Below are positions 1 through 9,531 of a stretch of 64,000 nt of DNA, one piece after another (positions within the stretch are counted from its first letter, which is position 1; every line of letters starts with the position of its first letter). Source of the DNA: Flavobacteriales bacterium (GTDB lineage Bacteria; Bacteroidota; Bacteroidia; Flavobacteriales_F; PHOS-HE28); the NCBI GenBank assembly GCA_020635715.1, contig JACJZG010000005.1, forward strand, positions 120,752 to 184,751. Reading direction: 5' to 3'. A model generated the notes under the pieces. It searched no databases. It was given only the letters and a program-made list of their open reading frames with translations, and was not told where the DNA came from. A program made the translations under genes and the position numbers.

Positions 1-1585
1 TGAAGTTGGTGTAATGCCCGAAGGTGGCGTCCATGTCCCAGAGGATGTAGCCCCACTTCTTGTGGTCACCGCTCGGGTCGCGCCCGCGCCACCAGCCGGT
101 GTTCCAGTTCAGCCAGTCCGCACACACCGTGTAGCTGTTCAGGCAGAAGTAGTCGATCAGGCTCTTCCAGTTGAACTGCCCGTCGACATACGTGAAGGCC
201 GCGGCATCGCCCATGTCGTTGTTCATGATGTAATCGCGCAGGGCGTTCCAGTCGGCCTGCGCCTGTGCACCGCCATACTCGCTCCAGGTCCCGCCCCAGG
301 TCTTCAGCATCTGGATGTTGAACTGGTCCTGGTCGTAGTAGTAGCGGGTGTAGTCGTGGTCGTCCACCTTCTCGCGCATGTCGTAAACGCCCCAATACTG
401 GCCGTTCACGTACAGCACCGCCGGTTCGTAGCTGCGTTCGTCCAACCGCAGGTTGCCCGTCTGGCTCAATGCCTGCACGTAGGCATCGCGGATGTGCGCG
501 GGCTGGCCCGGCCCGAAGTTGAAGTTGTCCCCGGCCGAGGCCTTGATGATGAGCCGCTGGAACTTGTCGCGGTCCTTGGTGCGGAAGATGGGATAGTGGA
601 TGGCGTCGTTGTAGCCGGTCTGGTCGCGTGTGATGTAGTCGAATCCCCGCTGATCATAGGCCCAGCTGTCCTGCCCGTGTTCGTTGAACTCGCCCACCGC
701 CTCATCGCGCAACTGTCCATCCTCCCCGAAATACTCGAAGCTGCCGAAGGGCTGGATGAAGCCATCGCCGTTCAGCAGTTCGTCCACCTGGTCGCCGGCT
801 ATGCTAAGCACCACCACGGTGTGCGAGGCGTTGATGAAGTACGTGTTGGTCTCCGTGAAGCTGGGCTGCTCACCCGCACTTCCGAAGCAGGCCGCGCGGA
901 CCACCGTGGTGGCGTTCACCGGAATGGGACCGCTGTAGGCCGTGGAGGTGGCGGTGGGTTCAGAGCCGTTGGTGGTGTAGCGGATGGTGGCACCCGCCGG
1001 ACCAGAGATGCTGACGTTCTGTGCGCCGCCATAGAAGCCCGCAGCCGGCGTCAGCACCGGGCGTGCGAGGTACTCGGGGGAGGCACCTGCGTTCGCAGCG
1101 TTCGGCGTAGGGTTGTTGAAGAGGCTCCAGGTGGCGGCGCCATCCGTGGTGCGGCCCCGGCTGTGGCCGAGTTTGGTGCGCATCTCCGGGGTGAATTCGA
1201 AGTCATCCACCGGGTCGCCCGCCGGGTTGCTCAGCCGCACATGGTCGCTCTCGGCCTGGTTCAGGTTGAAGCTGGTGTGCACGAAGCCACCCACGGTTTC
1301 GTCCCGCTTGCTGCAGATGAAGACCTGGCGCCCGCCGGCCGGTATCACCGTGCCCGCCGGAACCTGCCACTTCATGGGGTTGCCCGCCCGGTTGCTGAGC
1401 CACCAGCCACTGATGTCCACCGCCGCCGCGCCCGGGTTGTACAGCTCGAACCAGTCCTCGAATTCGCCGTAATTGTCCGCATAGCCGCTCATGTTCGAGG
1501 CGCATACCTCGTTCACCACCACTTGGGCGTTCACGGTGATCGCGGCCGGGAGGAGGAGGAGGGAAAGGAGACTTCTTACTCGCAT
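1..1585 (-). CDS. Secreted CotH kinase family protein with lamin-tail domain (3' end off window)
   Basis: The minus-strand frame is open from ATG 1585 through the window edge (at least 528 codons), so the C-terminus is missing. It opens with a signal peptide (MRVRSLLSLLLLPAAITVNA) followed by a lamin-tail domain (about residues 21-165, starting VVVNEVCASN and containing EDWFELYNPG). Next is a chitobiase C-terminal-like segment (IRYTTNGSEPTA), then a CotH-kinase-like domain that ends in view with ILWDMDATFG, matching the family's WDxDxxFG metal/ATP-site motif. Family knowledge: CotH proteins are atypical protein kinases; lamin-tail domains occur on many exported Bacteroidota proteins. A T9SS sorting domain is expected in the missing part but cannot be seen. 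TAACTTGC at 1608-1615 is a possible promoter box. Confidence 0.88.
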   Translation of the reverse strand, partial: MRVRSLLSLLLLPAAITVNAQVVVNEVCASNMSGYADNYGEFEDWFELYNPGAAAVDISGWWLSNRAGNPMKWQVPAGTVIPAGGRQVFICSKRDETVGGFVHTSFNLNQAESDHVRLSNPAGDPVDDFEFTPEMRTKLGHSRGRTTDGAATWSLFNNPTPNAANAGASPEYLARPVLTPAAGFYGGAQNVSISGPAGATIRYTTNGSEPTATSTAYSGPIPVNATTVVRAACFGSAGEQPSFTETNTYFINASHTVVVLSIAGDQVDELLNGDGFIQPFGSFEYFGEDGQLRDEAVGEFNEHGQDSWAYDQRGFDYITRDQTGYNDAIHYPIFRTKDRDKFQRLIIKASAGDNFNFGPGQPAHIRDAYVQALSQTGNLRLDERSYEPAVLYVNGQYWGVYDMREKVDDHDYTRYYYDQDQFNIQMLKTWGGTWSEYGGAQAQADWNALRDYIMNNDMGDAAAFTYVDGQFNWKSLIDYFCLNSYTVCADWLNWNTGWWRGRDPSGDHKKWGYILWDMDATFGHYTNF

Positions 1586-1756
1586 GCGTTCCGTGCAGGG
1601 TTCCAGTGCAAGTTACCGGTCCGTTACGTTCACGCTACCCGCATGTGCGGGCACTCTTGGACCGGTAACGGCTTTCATCCTTCGGATGACGCACCCAACC
1701 GTGCGCGCGGCGCCTGCGTGTGGGCGGTAACCCGGATCGACCGGTCACTGGAAATG

Positions 1757-1785
1757 CCGAACGGCGGCCCTTGGCCGCCGTTCGG
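1757..1785 (-). terminator. Hairpin terminator after the S9 peptidase gene
   Basis: A perfect 13-bp inverted repeat (CCGAACGGCGGCC / GGCCGCCGTTCGG) with a 3-nt loop lies 19 bases beyond the stop of the S9 peptidase gene. There is no real T-run after it on the minus strand, so termination is inferred from position and stem strength. Confidence 0.65.
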
Positions 1786-1803
1786 ACTGATCGTTGTTCC
1801 GGC

Positions 1804-3771
1804 TTAGTGCGCCTCAGCCGTCCCGGCGGCCTTGTATCCGCTGCCGATGTGCTGGTCCAGGAATTTCTCCATGGCGTTGTAGAAGTCGAAGCGGTTCTCC
1901 TCGTTGTGGAAGCCGTGGCCTTCGTTGTCCTTCACCATGTACTCCACATCCACGCCCTGGGCTTTCAAGGCAGCCACCATCTGGTCGCTCTCGGCCTTCA
2001 CCACGCGCGGGTCGTTGGCGCCCTGCGCGATGAAGAGCGGCGTCTTGATCTTGTCGGCATGGCGCGCGGGGGAGGCGGCGTCAAGGAGCAGGCTGTCGTT
2101 CACAGGGTCGCCCACCATCTCGAACATCATGGCCTTGAACGGTGCCCAGTAGGGCGGGATGGTGCGCTGGAAGGTGAAGAGGTCGCTCACCCCCACGTAG
2201 TCCACTGCGGCGGCGTAGAGGTCCGGGGTGAAGGTGATGCCCGCCAGGGTGGCGTAACCGCCGTAGCTGGCGCCGTAGATGGCTACGCGCTTCGGATCCA
2301 CCTTGCCGCTTTTCGTCAGCCATTCCACACCATCGGTGATGTCGTCCTGCATGGTCTTGCCCCACTGCTTGAAGCTCGCCGTCCAGAACTCGCGGCCGTA
2401 ACCCGTGCTGCCACGGAAGTTCATCTGCAGCACCGCGTAACCACGGTTGGCCAACAGTTGTACCTCGGGATTGAAGCCCCACTGGTCCCGCGCCCAGGGC
2501 CCACCGTGTGGGTTCACCACCAACGGCAGGTCCTTGGCTTCGCGGCCCACCGGCAGCGTGAGGTAACCGTGGATGGTGAGGCCATCGCGGCTCTGGTAAC
2601 TGATCGGCTCCATCGGTGCCATCTGCGCCGGGTCGATCCAGGGGCGCAACTTGGCCAGCTCCTTCAGCTCGTCCGTGGTGCTGTCGTAACTATAGTAGGT
2701 GCCCGGGTCGCGGTCGTTGCCGGCCCACACCAGGAACTTCGTCTCGCTGTCGTCCTCACCATAGATCCAGTATTCCAGCCCTTCGAATTTCGGGGCCAGC
2801 TTCTTGTACATATCCTCGGTCTCCTTGTCCAGGAACATGCGCTCGTTCTTGGCACCGGTCCAGGTGGCCATGGTCAGCACTTTGCGCTTCTTGCTGTAGT
2901 CCACGCCGCCCATGTCGTAGTCCTTGTTCTCGGCGATGACCTTGGTCTCCTTCTTGTTCGCCAGGTCCCACTCCACGATCGCGGTCTTGTCGCGGCCGTT
3001 CAGGTTGTGGTTCACGATCAGGTTCTGGTTGTCGAAGGTGAACATCTGCGGGGCCCACTGGTCCTTGAAGCCCGAGGTCATGTACAAGGCGAAGGGCTCC
3101 TTCTCATTGGCGCGGTAGTACACTTCGGTGTTCACCCCGTCGGTCCTGGTGGCCATGCGGATCACACCGGCGTGGTCGGTGATCCAGCCCTCGAAGTTCT
3201 CCTTGCTGTTGTCGTACATCGGCTTGCGTTCGCCGGTCACGATGTTCACCAGGTAGGGGTCGAAGACCTGCGGATTGCGCTCGTTCATCTGCACCATCAC
3301 ACTCTGCTCCATGCCCGGCACCTTGTCCAGATCGTCCAACACACCGGCGCGCACGCCCTTCTCCGGCGTCAATGCCTTCACGTCCGCACCATCGATGCTC
3401 GCGCTGAAGACGATGAAGTTCTCATCGCCATTGATATCGCGGCTGTAGAGGATGCGGTCGCCCTTCCAGAAGTAGCCACCCACGTCGCGGATGGTGTCCT
3501 TCGTCACCTGCACGGCCTCATCGCTGCCCACCTTCTGCACGAAAATGTTCATGCGGTTCTTCCACGGCGCCCGGTAGCTGATGTACTGGCCGTCCGGGCT
3601 GATGCGGAAGCTGGCCTTCTCCGGGTTCTTGAACAGATCCTGCATCGGGATCACGGGCGGTGGTGTCATGTTGGCGGCGGTCTTCTTTTCCTCGCCACCA
3701 CAGGCGGTGAGCAGGAAGGCTCCTGCCATCACCGTGGCCAGGCCGGTGGAGGTCTTCATCATTCGGGTCAT
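1804..3771 (-). CDS. S9 family (prolyl oligopeptidase) peptidase, lipoprotein
   Basis: This 655-residue protein is an envelope-anchored serine peptidase. The N-terminus carries a lipoprotein signal with lipobox LTAC followed by GGEEKK. A beta-propeller-like region (roughly residues 40-390) precedes the alpha/beta-hydrolase domain. The nucleophile motif GASYGGYA places Ser at about 502, Asp of NDPRV at about 587 and His of EGHGF at about 619, so the triad is complete. The oxyanion region NPHGGPWARDQWGFNPE is typical of S9C-like dipeptidyl/acylaminoacyl peptidases. Length is normal for the family. It stands alone, with a strong hairpin downstream. Family knowledge suggests release of short peptides from oligopeptides; the exact specificity cannot be read. 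Confidence 0.93.
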   Translation of the reverse strand: MTRMMKTSTGLATVMAGAFLLTACGGEEKKTAANMTPPPVIPMQDLFKNPEKASFRISPDGQYISYRAPWKNRMNIFVQKVGSDEAVQVTKDTIRDVGGYFWKGDRILYSRDINGDENFIVFSASIDGADVKALTPEKGVRAGVLDDLDKVPGMEQSVMVQMNERNPQVFDPYLVNIVTGERKPMYDNSKENFEGWITDHAGVIRMATRTDGVNTEVYYRANEKEPFALYMTSGFKDQWAPQMFTFDNQNLIVNHNLNGRDKTAIVEWDLANKKETKVIAENKDYDMGGVDYSKKRKVLTMATWTGAKNERMFLDKETEDMYKKLAPKFEGLEYWIYGEDDSETKFLVWAGNDRDPGTYYSYDSTTDELKELAKLRPWIDPAQMAPMEPISYQSRDGLTIHGYLTLPVGREAKDLPLVVNPHGGPWARDQWGFNPEVQLLANRGYAVLQMNFRGSTGYGREFWTASFKQWGKTMQDDITDGVEWLTKSGKVDPKRVAIYGASYGGYATLAGITFTPDLYAAAVDYVGVSDLFTFQRTIPPYWAPFKAMMFEMVGDPVNDSLLLDAASPARHADKIKTPLFIAQGANDPRVVKAESDQMVAALKAQGVDVEYMVKDNEGHGFHNEENRFDFYNAMEKFLDQHIGSGYKAAGTAEAH

Positions 3772-4057
3772 GAGGGCGGATTTGGGTTTCGGGGTTCAAA
3801 GGTCTGATCCTGAGCGATACAAGCCACCATGGATCCATGGACGGTTGGACGAACGGATGAACAGGGTGTGACCATATGCAGAGGGACTACCAAGGCGAAG
3901 AATCGCAGTGCCCCACGTCGTTCGCACTGACCGTGGACGCCCATGAAAGCGGATCGGATCATTCATGACGGATCCGGACCACAACGGAGGACCATCCGTG
4001 TGGATCGGTCTCCATCCGTGGTTGAATTCATCCCCACCGAGCCTATCCGAGAAAAGC

Positions 4058-5455
4058 TCACCGCCGGAAGCGGTAGACCCAGAGCTTGTGGTCCACTTCC
4101 ACGGAGTCCACCACGGGCCAGTGGTCGCGCAGGTGGCGTTTGGTGCGCTGCTCAGGGTCGGTGATGGTGCTCGCGGCATCCACCAGGATCACGGCTTCTT
4201 CGTCCGCGTCCAGCGCCACGAAGCGGTCCGGATGGTCCACACGGAAGACGTTGCGGTCGATCAACGCGAGTTCCAACGGTTCGGGACCGCGCAGCAGTTC
4301 CCTATCCAGGTGCCAGGCGAAGGTGAGGGCGAAGTAGCCCGGAGCGATCAGCACCGGATGCTCGCCTTCCTGCCATACCAAGGCCTGCTCCACCGCTTTG
4401 GAAGGGTCGCGTCCCTTGCCCTGCCACGGATGGAAGGTGAGGGCCATGCCAAGGACGGCCGCAACGGAGAGCGCTTTGTTCACGCGAGGATCATCAGAGA
4501 TCTGCCCCAAGGCGATGGCCACGGCCAGCGCGAAGCCCGGAGCGGCGAACACGAGGTAGCGGTCCAGGAAGACCGGCACCGCGAAGGAGACGAGATAGAG
4601 CCCGAACAAGGGGAGGAAGGCCCAGACGAGACCGATCCACAGGTCGAGGTCCTTCGCCTTGGTGCGCCAGAGGGCCACTAAGAGCACCAGCATGAAGCCG
4701 ACCACCAGCACCGGTTGGTTGCTCCAGCGCCAAAGCATGTTGTAGATCTCTTCCGCCATCGGGGCCTCCAGCCAAGTGCCCTGGCCCACGCTCTGGCCCA
4801 TGCGCGCCGCGAAGACCGGCAGGTAGGGCAGGTAGCTCGCCACCGCAACAGCGGCCGCGATCCACACGCTGCGCCGCGCGCCCCGCAATTCCGGAAGCAT
4901 CAGCACCAGCACGCCTTGCAACCCGATCACCAGCCAGCCGAAGAAGTGCGCGTACACCAGCAGCACGTTCACCACCGCGAGCAGTAGCGTCGTATGCCGG
5001 ACACCTTCGCGCCCCGCGCGCACCACCAGCCACACGCTCGTGACCGTGAGCAAGGTGAGCAGGGCATAGGCCCGCACCTCATGCGCGAAGCCGTAATGAT
5101 AGTTCGTCAGGGTGAAGAGCAGGGTCGCCACCAGGGCCGCACGCCTTCCACCGGTGTACAGGGCGATGCGGTAGAGCGGCCAGACCGTCAATGCGCTGAA
5201 GAGCGCGGCTGGCAGACGCAACCACGCCGCCTCGAAGGGCACCACTGCGCTCCAACCCTTGATCAGTAGGAAGTAGAGGGGCGGGTTGTTCTCCGTGGCC
5301 AGCATGGCCCAGAGCTCCTTCCAAGGCTGCTGACTCCAATACACCGTGAAGGGCTCATCGTTGAAGAGCGGGTCCAGGCCCAGCCAGCTGCACTTCAACA
5401 CGAGGTTGAGCAGCAGCACGGCTCCGATGAGCAGACGATCGGTGCGGGACAGCAC
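4058..5455 (-). CDS. Multi-pass membrane glycosyltransferase, GT39/ArnT-like
   Basis: A 465-residue, very hydrophobic protein with about ten predicted membrane segments. Its first extracytoplasmic loop contains DPLFNDEPFTVYW and ENNPPLYFLLIKGW, the pattern of GT-C enzymes (acidic catalytic loop, then NPPLYF) that use polyprenyl-phosphate sugars to glycosylate lipids or proteins in the inner membrane. The start is GTG at 5455, because the frame has no earlier ATG and a promoter-like box ends four bases upstream. The C-terminal soluble part (about residues 340-465) is less conserved. Sugar and acceptor cannot be deduced. It stands alone, facing the same way as its neighbours. Confidence 0.8.
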   Translation of the reverse strand: MLSRTDRLLIGAVLLLNLVLKCSWLGLDPLFNDEPFTVYWSQQPWKELWAMLATENNPPLYFLLIKGWSAVVPFEAAWLRLPAALFSALTVWPLYRIALYTGGRRAALVATLLFTLTNYHYGFAHEVRAYALLTLLTVTSVWLVVRAGREGVRHTTLLLAVVNVLLVYAHFFGWLVIGLQGVLVLMLPELRGARRSVWIAAAVAVASYLPYLPVFAARMGQSVGQGTWLEAPMAEEIYNMLWRWSNQPVLVVGFMLVLLVALWRTKAKDLDLWIGLVWAFLPLFGLYLVSFAVPVFLDRYLVFAAPGFALAVAIALGQISDDPRVNKALSVAAVLGMALTFHPWQGKGRDPSKAVEQALVWQEGEHPVLIAPGYFALTFAWHLDRELLRGPEPLELALIDRNVFRVDHPDRFVALDADEEAVILVDAASTITDPEQRTKRHLRDHWPVVDSVEVDHKLWVYRFRR

Positions 5456-5459
5456 GGCA

Positions 5460-5467
5460 CGAAGCTA
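5460..5467 (-). promoter_or_regulatory. Promoter -7-like box TAGCTTCG
   Basis: On the minus strand TAGCTTCG is followed after four bases by the GTG start of the GT39-like gene. It matches the Bacteroidota TAnnTTTG box at all but one informative position, and the same octamer precedes the Gre-like, OsmC and TPR genes in this window. Confidence 0.45.
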
Positions 5468-5579
5468 TCCGCCGTCGGGCACAATGACCATCTTCGAACT
5501 ACGTCGTTCGCGCGAGGTGTTCGAACCGGTCATGGACGTTCATGCACCTGAATGGGATCCCAGAGTTCCCAACGCGCAT

Positions 5580-6056
5580 TCATTTCCGTTCATCTCCATC
5601 CATTCCCGGTTCTTTCTTCATCCCAATATCCCGGTGCATCAGGTAATGCCCGCCGATACCCGGGATGTCGAACAGCGCTCCTTCCCGGTGGAAGCCCGCC
5701 CGCTCGTAGAAGCGCACCGCCTTCACACGTGCGTTGCACCAGAGCAGATCCGCGTGCAAAGCGTGCAGGTGCGCGAAAGCCGCGCGCAACAAGGCCGAAC
5801 CCGCTCCGCTGCCTTGATGCGCCGGATGCGTGGCCATGCCGCGCAGGCGATAGGGATGTTGTGCGATCAGCGCCGGATGGGGTTCCGGATAGAAGGAGCC
5901 CACCGCGATCAATCCACCGTTCGCTTCGATGCCCAGGTGGAAGGCGCCTTCGGTGGCGTCATTCGCGAAGTCCACATCGGCCAGGGTGCCGCCCGGCCGC
6001 AACACCAGCAGTCGCAAGGGATGCGTCTCCGCAGCGGTGAGCAAACGCGCTTGCAT
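5580..6056 (-). CDS. GNAT family N-acetyltransferase
   Basis: A 158-residue single-domain protein. The acetyl-CoA binding signature is clear: RLRGMATHPAHQGSGAGSAL (motif A, with Q-G-S-G-A-G) at about residues 68-87, followed by a helix and NARVKAVRFYERAGF (motif B) at about 108-122. Such enzymes transfer an acetyl group to an amine; the substrate is not evident. The stop of the membrane-protein gene lies three bases upstream of the ATG, so the two are probably co-transcribed. Confidence 0.85.
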   Translation of the reverse strand: MQARLLTAAETHPLRLLVLRPGGTLADVDFANDATEGAFHLGIEANGGLIAVGSFYPEPHPALIAQHPYRLRGMATHPAHQGSGAGSALLRAAFAHLHALHADLLWCNARVKAVRFYERAGFHREGALFDIPGIGGHYLMHRDIGMKKEPGMDGDERK

Positions 6057-6059
6057 GGA

Positions 6060-6707
6060 CTAATGACCCAGGTATTCCTCCAACGCGGCCGCCAACGCCG
6101 CCGCTTCCTCCTTGCTTCCCGTTGCCAGGGTGAAGTGGTACGTGCCATGTTCCACCGCGACCGTGGCCCGGTCATCCATGGTGTGCAGATCGATCGAAGG
6201 TACTTGGTTCCAGGGGATGGTGTACCGCTCCATTCCCCACGGCCATGGCAGCTCGCCGATCGCGCGCATCCGCATGGTGCGTTCGATCCCCACCGCCGTG
6301 AATCGCGTGCTCAAGCGCGGCACGGCCAGCGCCGCATACAGCCACCAGGCAAGCGCCACCACCAGGACCACGCGCATCGTGCGCACCGCCACCGCCGAGC
6401 TTCGGCCGAAGGCCCGTGCCAAGAGGTACACCACCAACCCAACGACCAAGGCCACCACCACCGCCACCACCACCGCCAGGGCCAGCCGCGCGCCCACGCC
6501 ACCACCATCCGTGTTGGCCACGGTGTGCGCATCGCCCAGCCAATAGCCATGTTGGAAGGGCTCGCACGCCAGTGCCAGCGCATCATCCGCGCCCGCCAGG
6601 AGATGGCTAACGCCCAAATAGCCCAGCCGCAGCAGGAACAAGCTGCCCGCACCCACCACCAGGAAGCGGATGCCGTCCTGCGTGGTGTCGCTCAATTCCC
6701 ACTTCAC
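6060..6707 (-). CDS. Hypothetical membrane protein
   Basis: A 215-residue protein not recognised as a named family. The start is GTG at 6707, ten bases after the M42 peptidase stop; no suitable ATG exists near the N-terminus. There are about three hydrophobic helices (about residues 10-32, 72-94 and 104-125). They are followed by a soluble C-terminal half containing GMERYTIPWNQVPSIDLHTM that resembles a PH-like fold (inference). It sits between the M42 peptidase and GNAT genes with minimal spacing, so the three form a likely operon. Confidence 0.6.
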   Translation of the reverse strand: MKWELSDTTQDGIRFLVVGAGSLFLLRLGYLGVSHLLAGADDALALACEPFQHGYWLGDAHTVANTDGGGVGARLALAVVVAVVVALVVGLVVYLLARAFGRSSAVAVRTMRVVLVVALAWWLYAALAVPRLSTRFTAVGIERTMRMRAIGELPWPWGMERYTIPWNQVPSIDLHTMDDRATVAVEHGTYHFTLATGSKEEAAALAAALEEYLGH

Positions 6708-6717
6708 GGAAGCGCGC

Positions 6718-7833
6718 TTACTTGAAGTAGCGCATGTCCGCGCCGGCCTTCAGGCCCTTCACCGAGGCCAGGATCAACTTGATCACGTTCTCCACATCGT
6801 CGCGGTGCACCGTTTCCACCGTGGTGTGCATGTAGCGCAGTGGTAAGCTGATCAAGGCGCTGGGCACACCGGCCGCACCGTACGCGAAGGCATCGGTGTC
6901 CGTGCCCGTGGCGCGGCTGGCCGCCATGCGCTGGAAGGGGATCTTCTCCTTCTGCGCCGTGGCCACGATGTGCTTCAGTACGTTGTTGTGCACCGCCGGG
7001 GCGTAGCTCAGCACGGGACCGCTGCCGCAGGCGATGTCGCCGTTCTGGATCTTGTTCATCATCGGCGTCTGCGTGTCGTGCGTCACGTCCGTCACGATCG
7101 CCAGGTCCGGCCGTATGCGCTCCACGATCATCTCCGCACCGCGCAGGCCCACCTCCTCCTGCACGCTGTTCGTGATGTAGAGGCCGAAGGGCAGTTTCGT
7201 GCGGCCCTCCTTCAGCAGGCGCGCCACCTCCGCGATCATGAAGCCGCCCATGCGGTTGTCCAGCGCGCGGCCCGTGAAGTTGCGACCGTTCAGCACCATG
7301 AACTCGTCCTCGAAGGTGATCACACAGCCCACGTGCACACCCAGCTTCTCCACTTCGTCCTTGCTGGTGCAGCCGCAATCCAGGAAGATGTTGTCCAGCG
7401 AGGGCGTCACCTCGCTCTTGCCGTTGCGCACGTGGATCGCTGGCCAGCCGAACACCGCCTTCACGATGCCCTTGTCCGTATGGATGTTCACGCGCTTGCT
7501 GGGGGCTATGATGTGATCGCTGCCGCCGTTGCGCCGCACGTAGATGAAGCCCTCCTTCGTGATGTAGTGCACGAACCAGCTGATCTCATCGGCGTGCGCC
7601 TCGATCACCACCTTGTACTTGGCCTCCGGGTTCACCACGCCCACCGTGGTGCCGTAGGGGTCCACCATGTACGTGTCCACGTAAGGCCGCACGTACTCCA
7701 GCCAGAGTTGCTGGCCGGCGCTCTCGAAGCCGGTGGGCGAGGGGTTGTTGAGGTAGCGTTCCATGAAGGCCAGCGACTCCTTCGTGAGGATGGACTTGCC
7801 GGCGCTCTTCTTCGGGCTGTTCTTCTTGGCCAT
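6718..7833 (-). CDS. M42 family metallopeptidase (aminopeptidase/endoglucanase-like)
   Basis: A 371-residue zinc aminopeptidase of the M42 family. Metal and catalytic motifs are present in order: EAHADEISWFV (first His/Asp), GRALDNRMGG (bridging Asp), NSVQEEVGLRGAE (catalytic and metal Glu pair), DVTHDTQTP and, near the C-terminus, PLRYMHTTVETVH (last His). The start at ATG 7833 (MAKKNSPKK) is chosen over an in-frame site 24 codons upstream, because the upstream stretch is low-complexity proline/threonine. M42 enzymes form large cytosolic tetrahedral dodecamers that trim peptides. It is the first gene of a probable three-gene unit with the membrane protein and the GNAT gene. Confidence 0.92.
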   Translation of the reverse strand: MAKKNSPKKSAGKSILTKESLAFMERYLNNPSPTGFESAGQQLWLEYVRPYVDTYMVDPYGTTVGVVNPEAKYKVVIEAHADEISWFVHYITKEGFIYVRRNGGSDHIIAPSKRVNIHTDKGIVKAVFGWPAIHVRNGKSEVTPSLDNIFLDCGCTSKDEVEKLGVHVGCVITFEDEFMVLNGRNFTGRALDNRMGGFMIAEVARLLKEGRTKLPFGLYITNSVQEEVGLRGAEMIVERIRPDLAIVTDVTHDTQTPMMNKIQNGDIACGSGPVLSYAPAVHNNVLKHIVATAQKEKIPFQRMAASRATGTDTDAFAYGAAGVPSALISLPLRYMHTTVETVHRDDVENVIKLILASVKGLKAGADMRYFK

Positions 7834-7980
7834 GGTGTGGTTGGTGGGCGGCAAAGCTATAGGCGGTAGTGTGGCTGTAGCGGTGTGGTGCGGAGGAGGT
7901 ATCAACAGGGTTCGGCGGGAACTACGTTGTCCTTCGTCGTGTCGCTGTTGAGATGATCCCGATCCCTAGCGCTCAAACCT

Positions 7981-8019
7981 TGGCAGGGTCTCCCGAGGCA
8001 CGAGGGGACCCTGCAGCTC
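7981..8019. repeat. Palindromic dispersed repeat, copy 1
   Basis: GCAGGGTC and GACCCTGC form an 8-bp stem around a 16-nt loop, followed by AGCTC. It matches the copy at 8532-8570 with about four differences in 36 bases, two of which lie outside the stem. Confidence 0.7.
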
Positions 8020-8476
8020 GGAGACCTGAACATCTGCGTGGATCAGCGGTGATCATGAATGAGGATCGTGAAGTCGTGCAATCAGGCGGCACTGTTCCAG
8101 AATACTGCCGATGCATGTTACCTCTCCGTCCTGCAGACACACGTTCGAAACACGAATGATCACGCCAATTGTAGAGATCCTTCCACGCGATATTCCGTTC
8201 ATCACCGTTCCCTGTTCCGCATTTGGTTCAGTGCCTTTCTCGATCTACATTGTACTCGCTGACGCGCACTATACAGCTGACTGCTCCACAGCTCGCGCGA
8301 GGCACTATAGGTACGAGGACAAGGCAGGCCTGGCAAAGCCATGGCAGGAAGGAGCGCAAATAGCAACCAAGGCCCCAACGGGAAATTCAGCCAGCTGAAC
8401 GCGGCGGGCTTGGAGCACTTGGTGGCGGTATGCCGCCGAGACGAAAGAAGCGGTCCGGCACCACGACGAGGCCAGT

Positions 8477-8511
<35 letters not shown>

Positions 8512-8531
8512 AAATGATGCGCTCTACACCT

Positions 8532-8570
8532 CCGCAGGGTCTCCTGAGGAACGAAGGGACCCTGCGGCTC
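8532..8570. repeat. Palindromic dispersed repeat, copy 2
   Basis: Second copy of the element at 7981: stem GCAGGGTC (8534-8541) and GACCCTGC (8558-8565) with a 16-nt loop and flanking GGCTC. Confidence 0.7.
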
Positions 8571-8772
8571 TAAAGCCGAAAGGGCTGGATGTAGTGCCGT
8601 AAGTCTAAATGTAGGATCGGCACAGATGGCTAACTATGAAATCCCCCGAACCATTTCACCCCCTTCTCCCGTACACCCCCCCGGAACACCCCATGCGCCA
8701 TGATCGTCTCCTCCATGTCCCTGGCCGAAGTGGCCGCCGCCCTGCGGAAGGACGTGGCGCACCTGCAGCAGC

Positions 8773-9387
8773 ATGTGGCCGGGCGCTTTGTCTGATGCGG
8801 AGCAGTTCCAGCGCAAGCAGCAACTGACGGGCGTGGTGGTGGAGCACGGGGAGTACACCTCGCCGGACCGCATCCAGTGGCATTACGTCCTCACCATCAC
8901 CAGCCGCAAGACCACCTTGTACCCCATGGGCTGGTACTTCACCCGGCAGGGCATCCACCTGATGCAATTGGATGAGCAGGGCCCCGCCTCCTACCTGCAG
9001 CCGCATGTGCTGGAGCGCTACCGCCAGCGCTACTTCAAGGATGCCGAGGTGCTCACGGCGGCGGGCCTCTTCCACCAGCGCAATTACGACAAGGCCTGTG
9101 AGCCCCGGGACTACAACGACCTGCCTGATACCATTGCCAGCGCCATTGAGGATGGCTACCTGCTGGGCCAGTTGCACAGTTTGGAGAACGCGATCCAGTT
9201 CCACACCTTCTACGATGTGGAGATGGGCGCCCGGCACAAGAGCCTGAAGGAGATGCGGCGACTGCTGGAATGGCGGCGCTACTACAACGCCATGACGCCC
9301 AAGGCCAAGGGCGACCCCACCAGTGACCATGTGCACTGGGGCCGTGGCTTTGAGCTGCGCTTGCAGCGGCTGCGCCGCGCGGCATAG
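8773..9387 (+). CDS. Uncharacterised protein, 5' end apparently frameshifted
   Basis: The frame shown encodes 204 residues with no family I recognise. It is soluble, rich in Arg/Glu/Tyr, and has motifs such as DRIQWHYVLTITSRKTTLY and HSLENAIQFHTFYDVEMGAR. The ATG at 8773 is probably not the true start: a strongly coding-like stretch in another frame (8715-8790, MSLAEVAAALRKDVAHLQQH...) runs straight into it. Skipping one base at about 8788-8793 would join ...VAGRF to DAEQFQRKQQLTG. So this is either a gene broken by a one-base insertion or an assembly error, with the intact gene spanning about 8700/8715-9387. Confidence 0.6.
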   Translation: MWPGALSDAEQFQRKQQLTGVVVEHGEYTSPDRIQWHYVLTITSRKTTLYPMGWYFTRQGIHLMQLDEQGPASYLQPHVLERYRQRYFKDAEVLTAAGLFHQRNYDKACEPRDYNDLPDTIASAIEDGYLLGQLHSLENAIQFHTFYDVEMGARHKSLKEMRRLLEWRRYYNAMTPKAKGDPTSDHVHWGRGFELRLQRLRRAA

Positions 9388-9531
9388 TGGATCGCGCGCC
9401 CGCGCCAACTGAATTTCGTGTAGGAATTGAGCATGTGCAGGTCGGGCCGCGAGGCGTGGGGCCGACCGTGTGACGCCCCGTTCGCACCCGGGCAGCGCAG
9501 TTACCTTCAATCATGTCATACCAGCAGATCA

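Noticed and set aside
14..1807. Long plus-strand open frame opposite the CotH-like gene
   Set aside because: The minus strand carries a recognisable signal peptide, lamin-tail and CotH motifs; the plus frame is a shadow of GC-rich codon use with repetitive Val/Ala/His content.
1720..3807. Plus-strand open frame of nearly 700 codons across the S9 peptidase gene
   Set aside because: Antisense to a complete catalytic triad protein; composition (Val/His/Gly/Leu rich) is that of a shadow frame.
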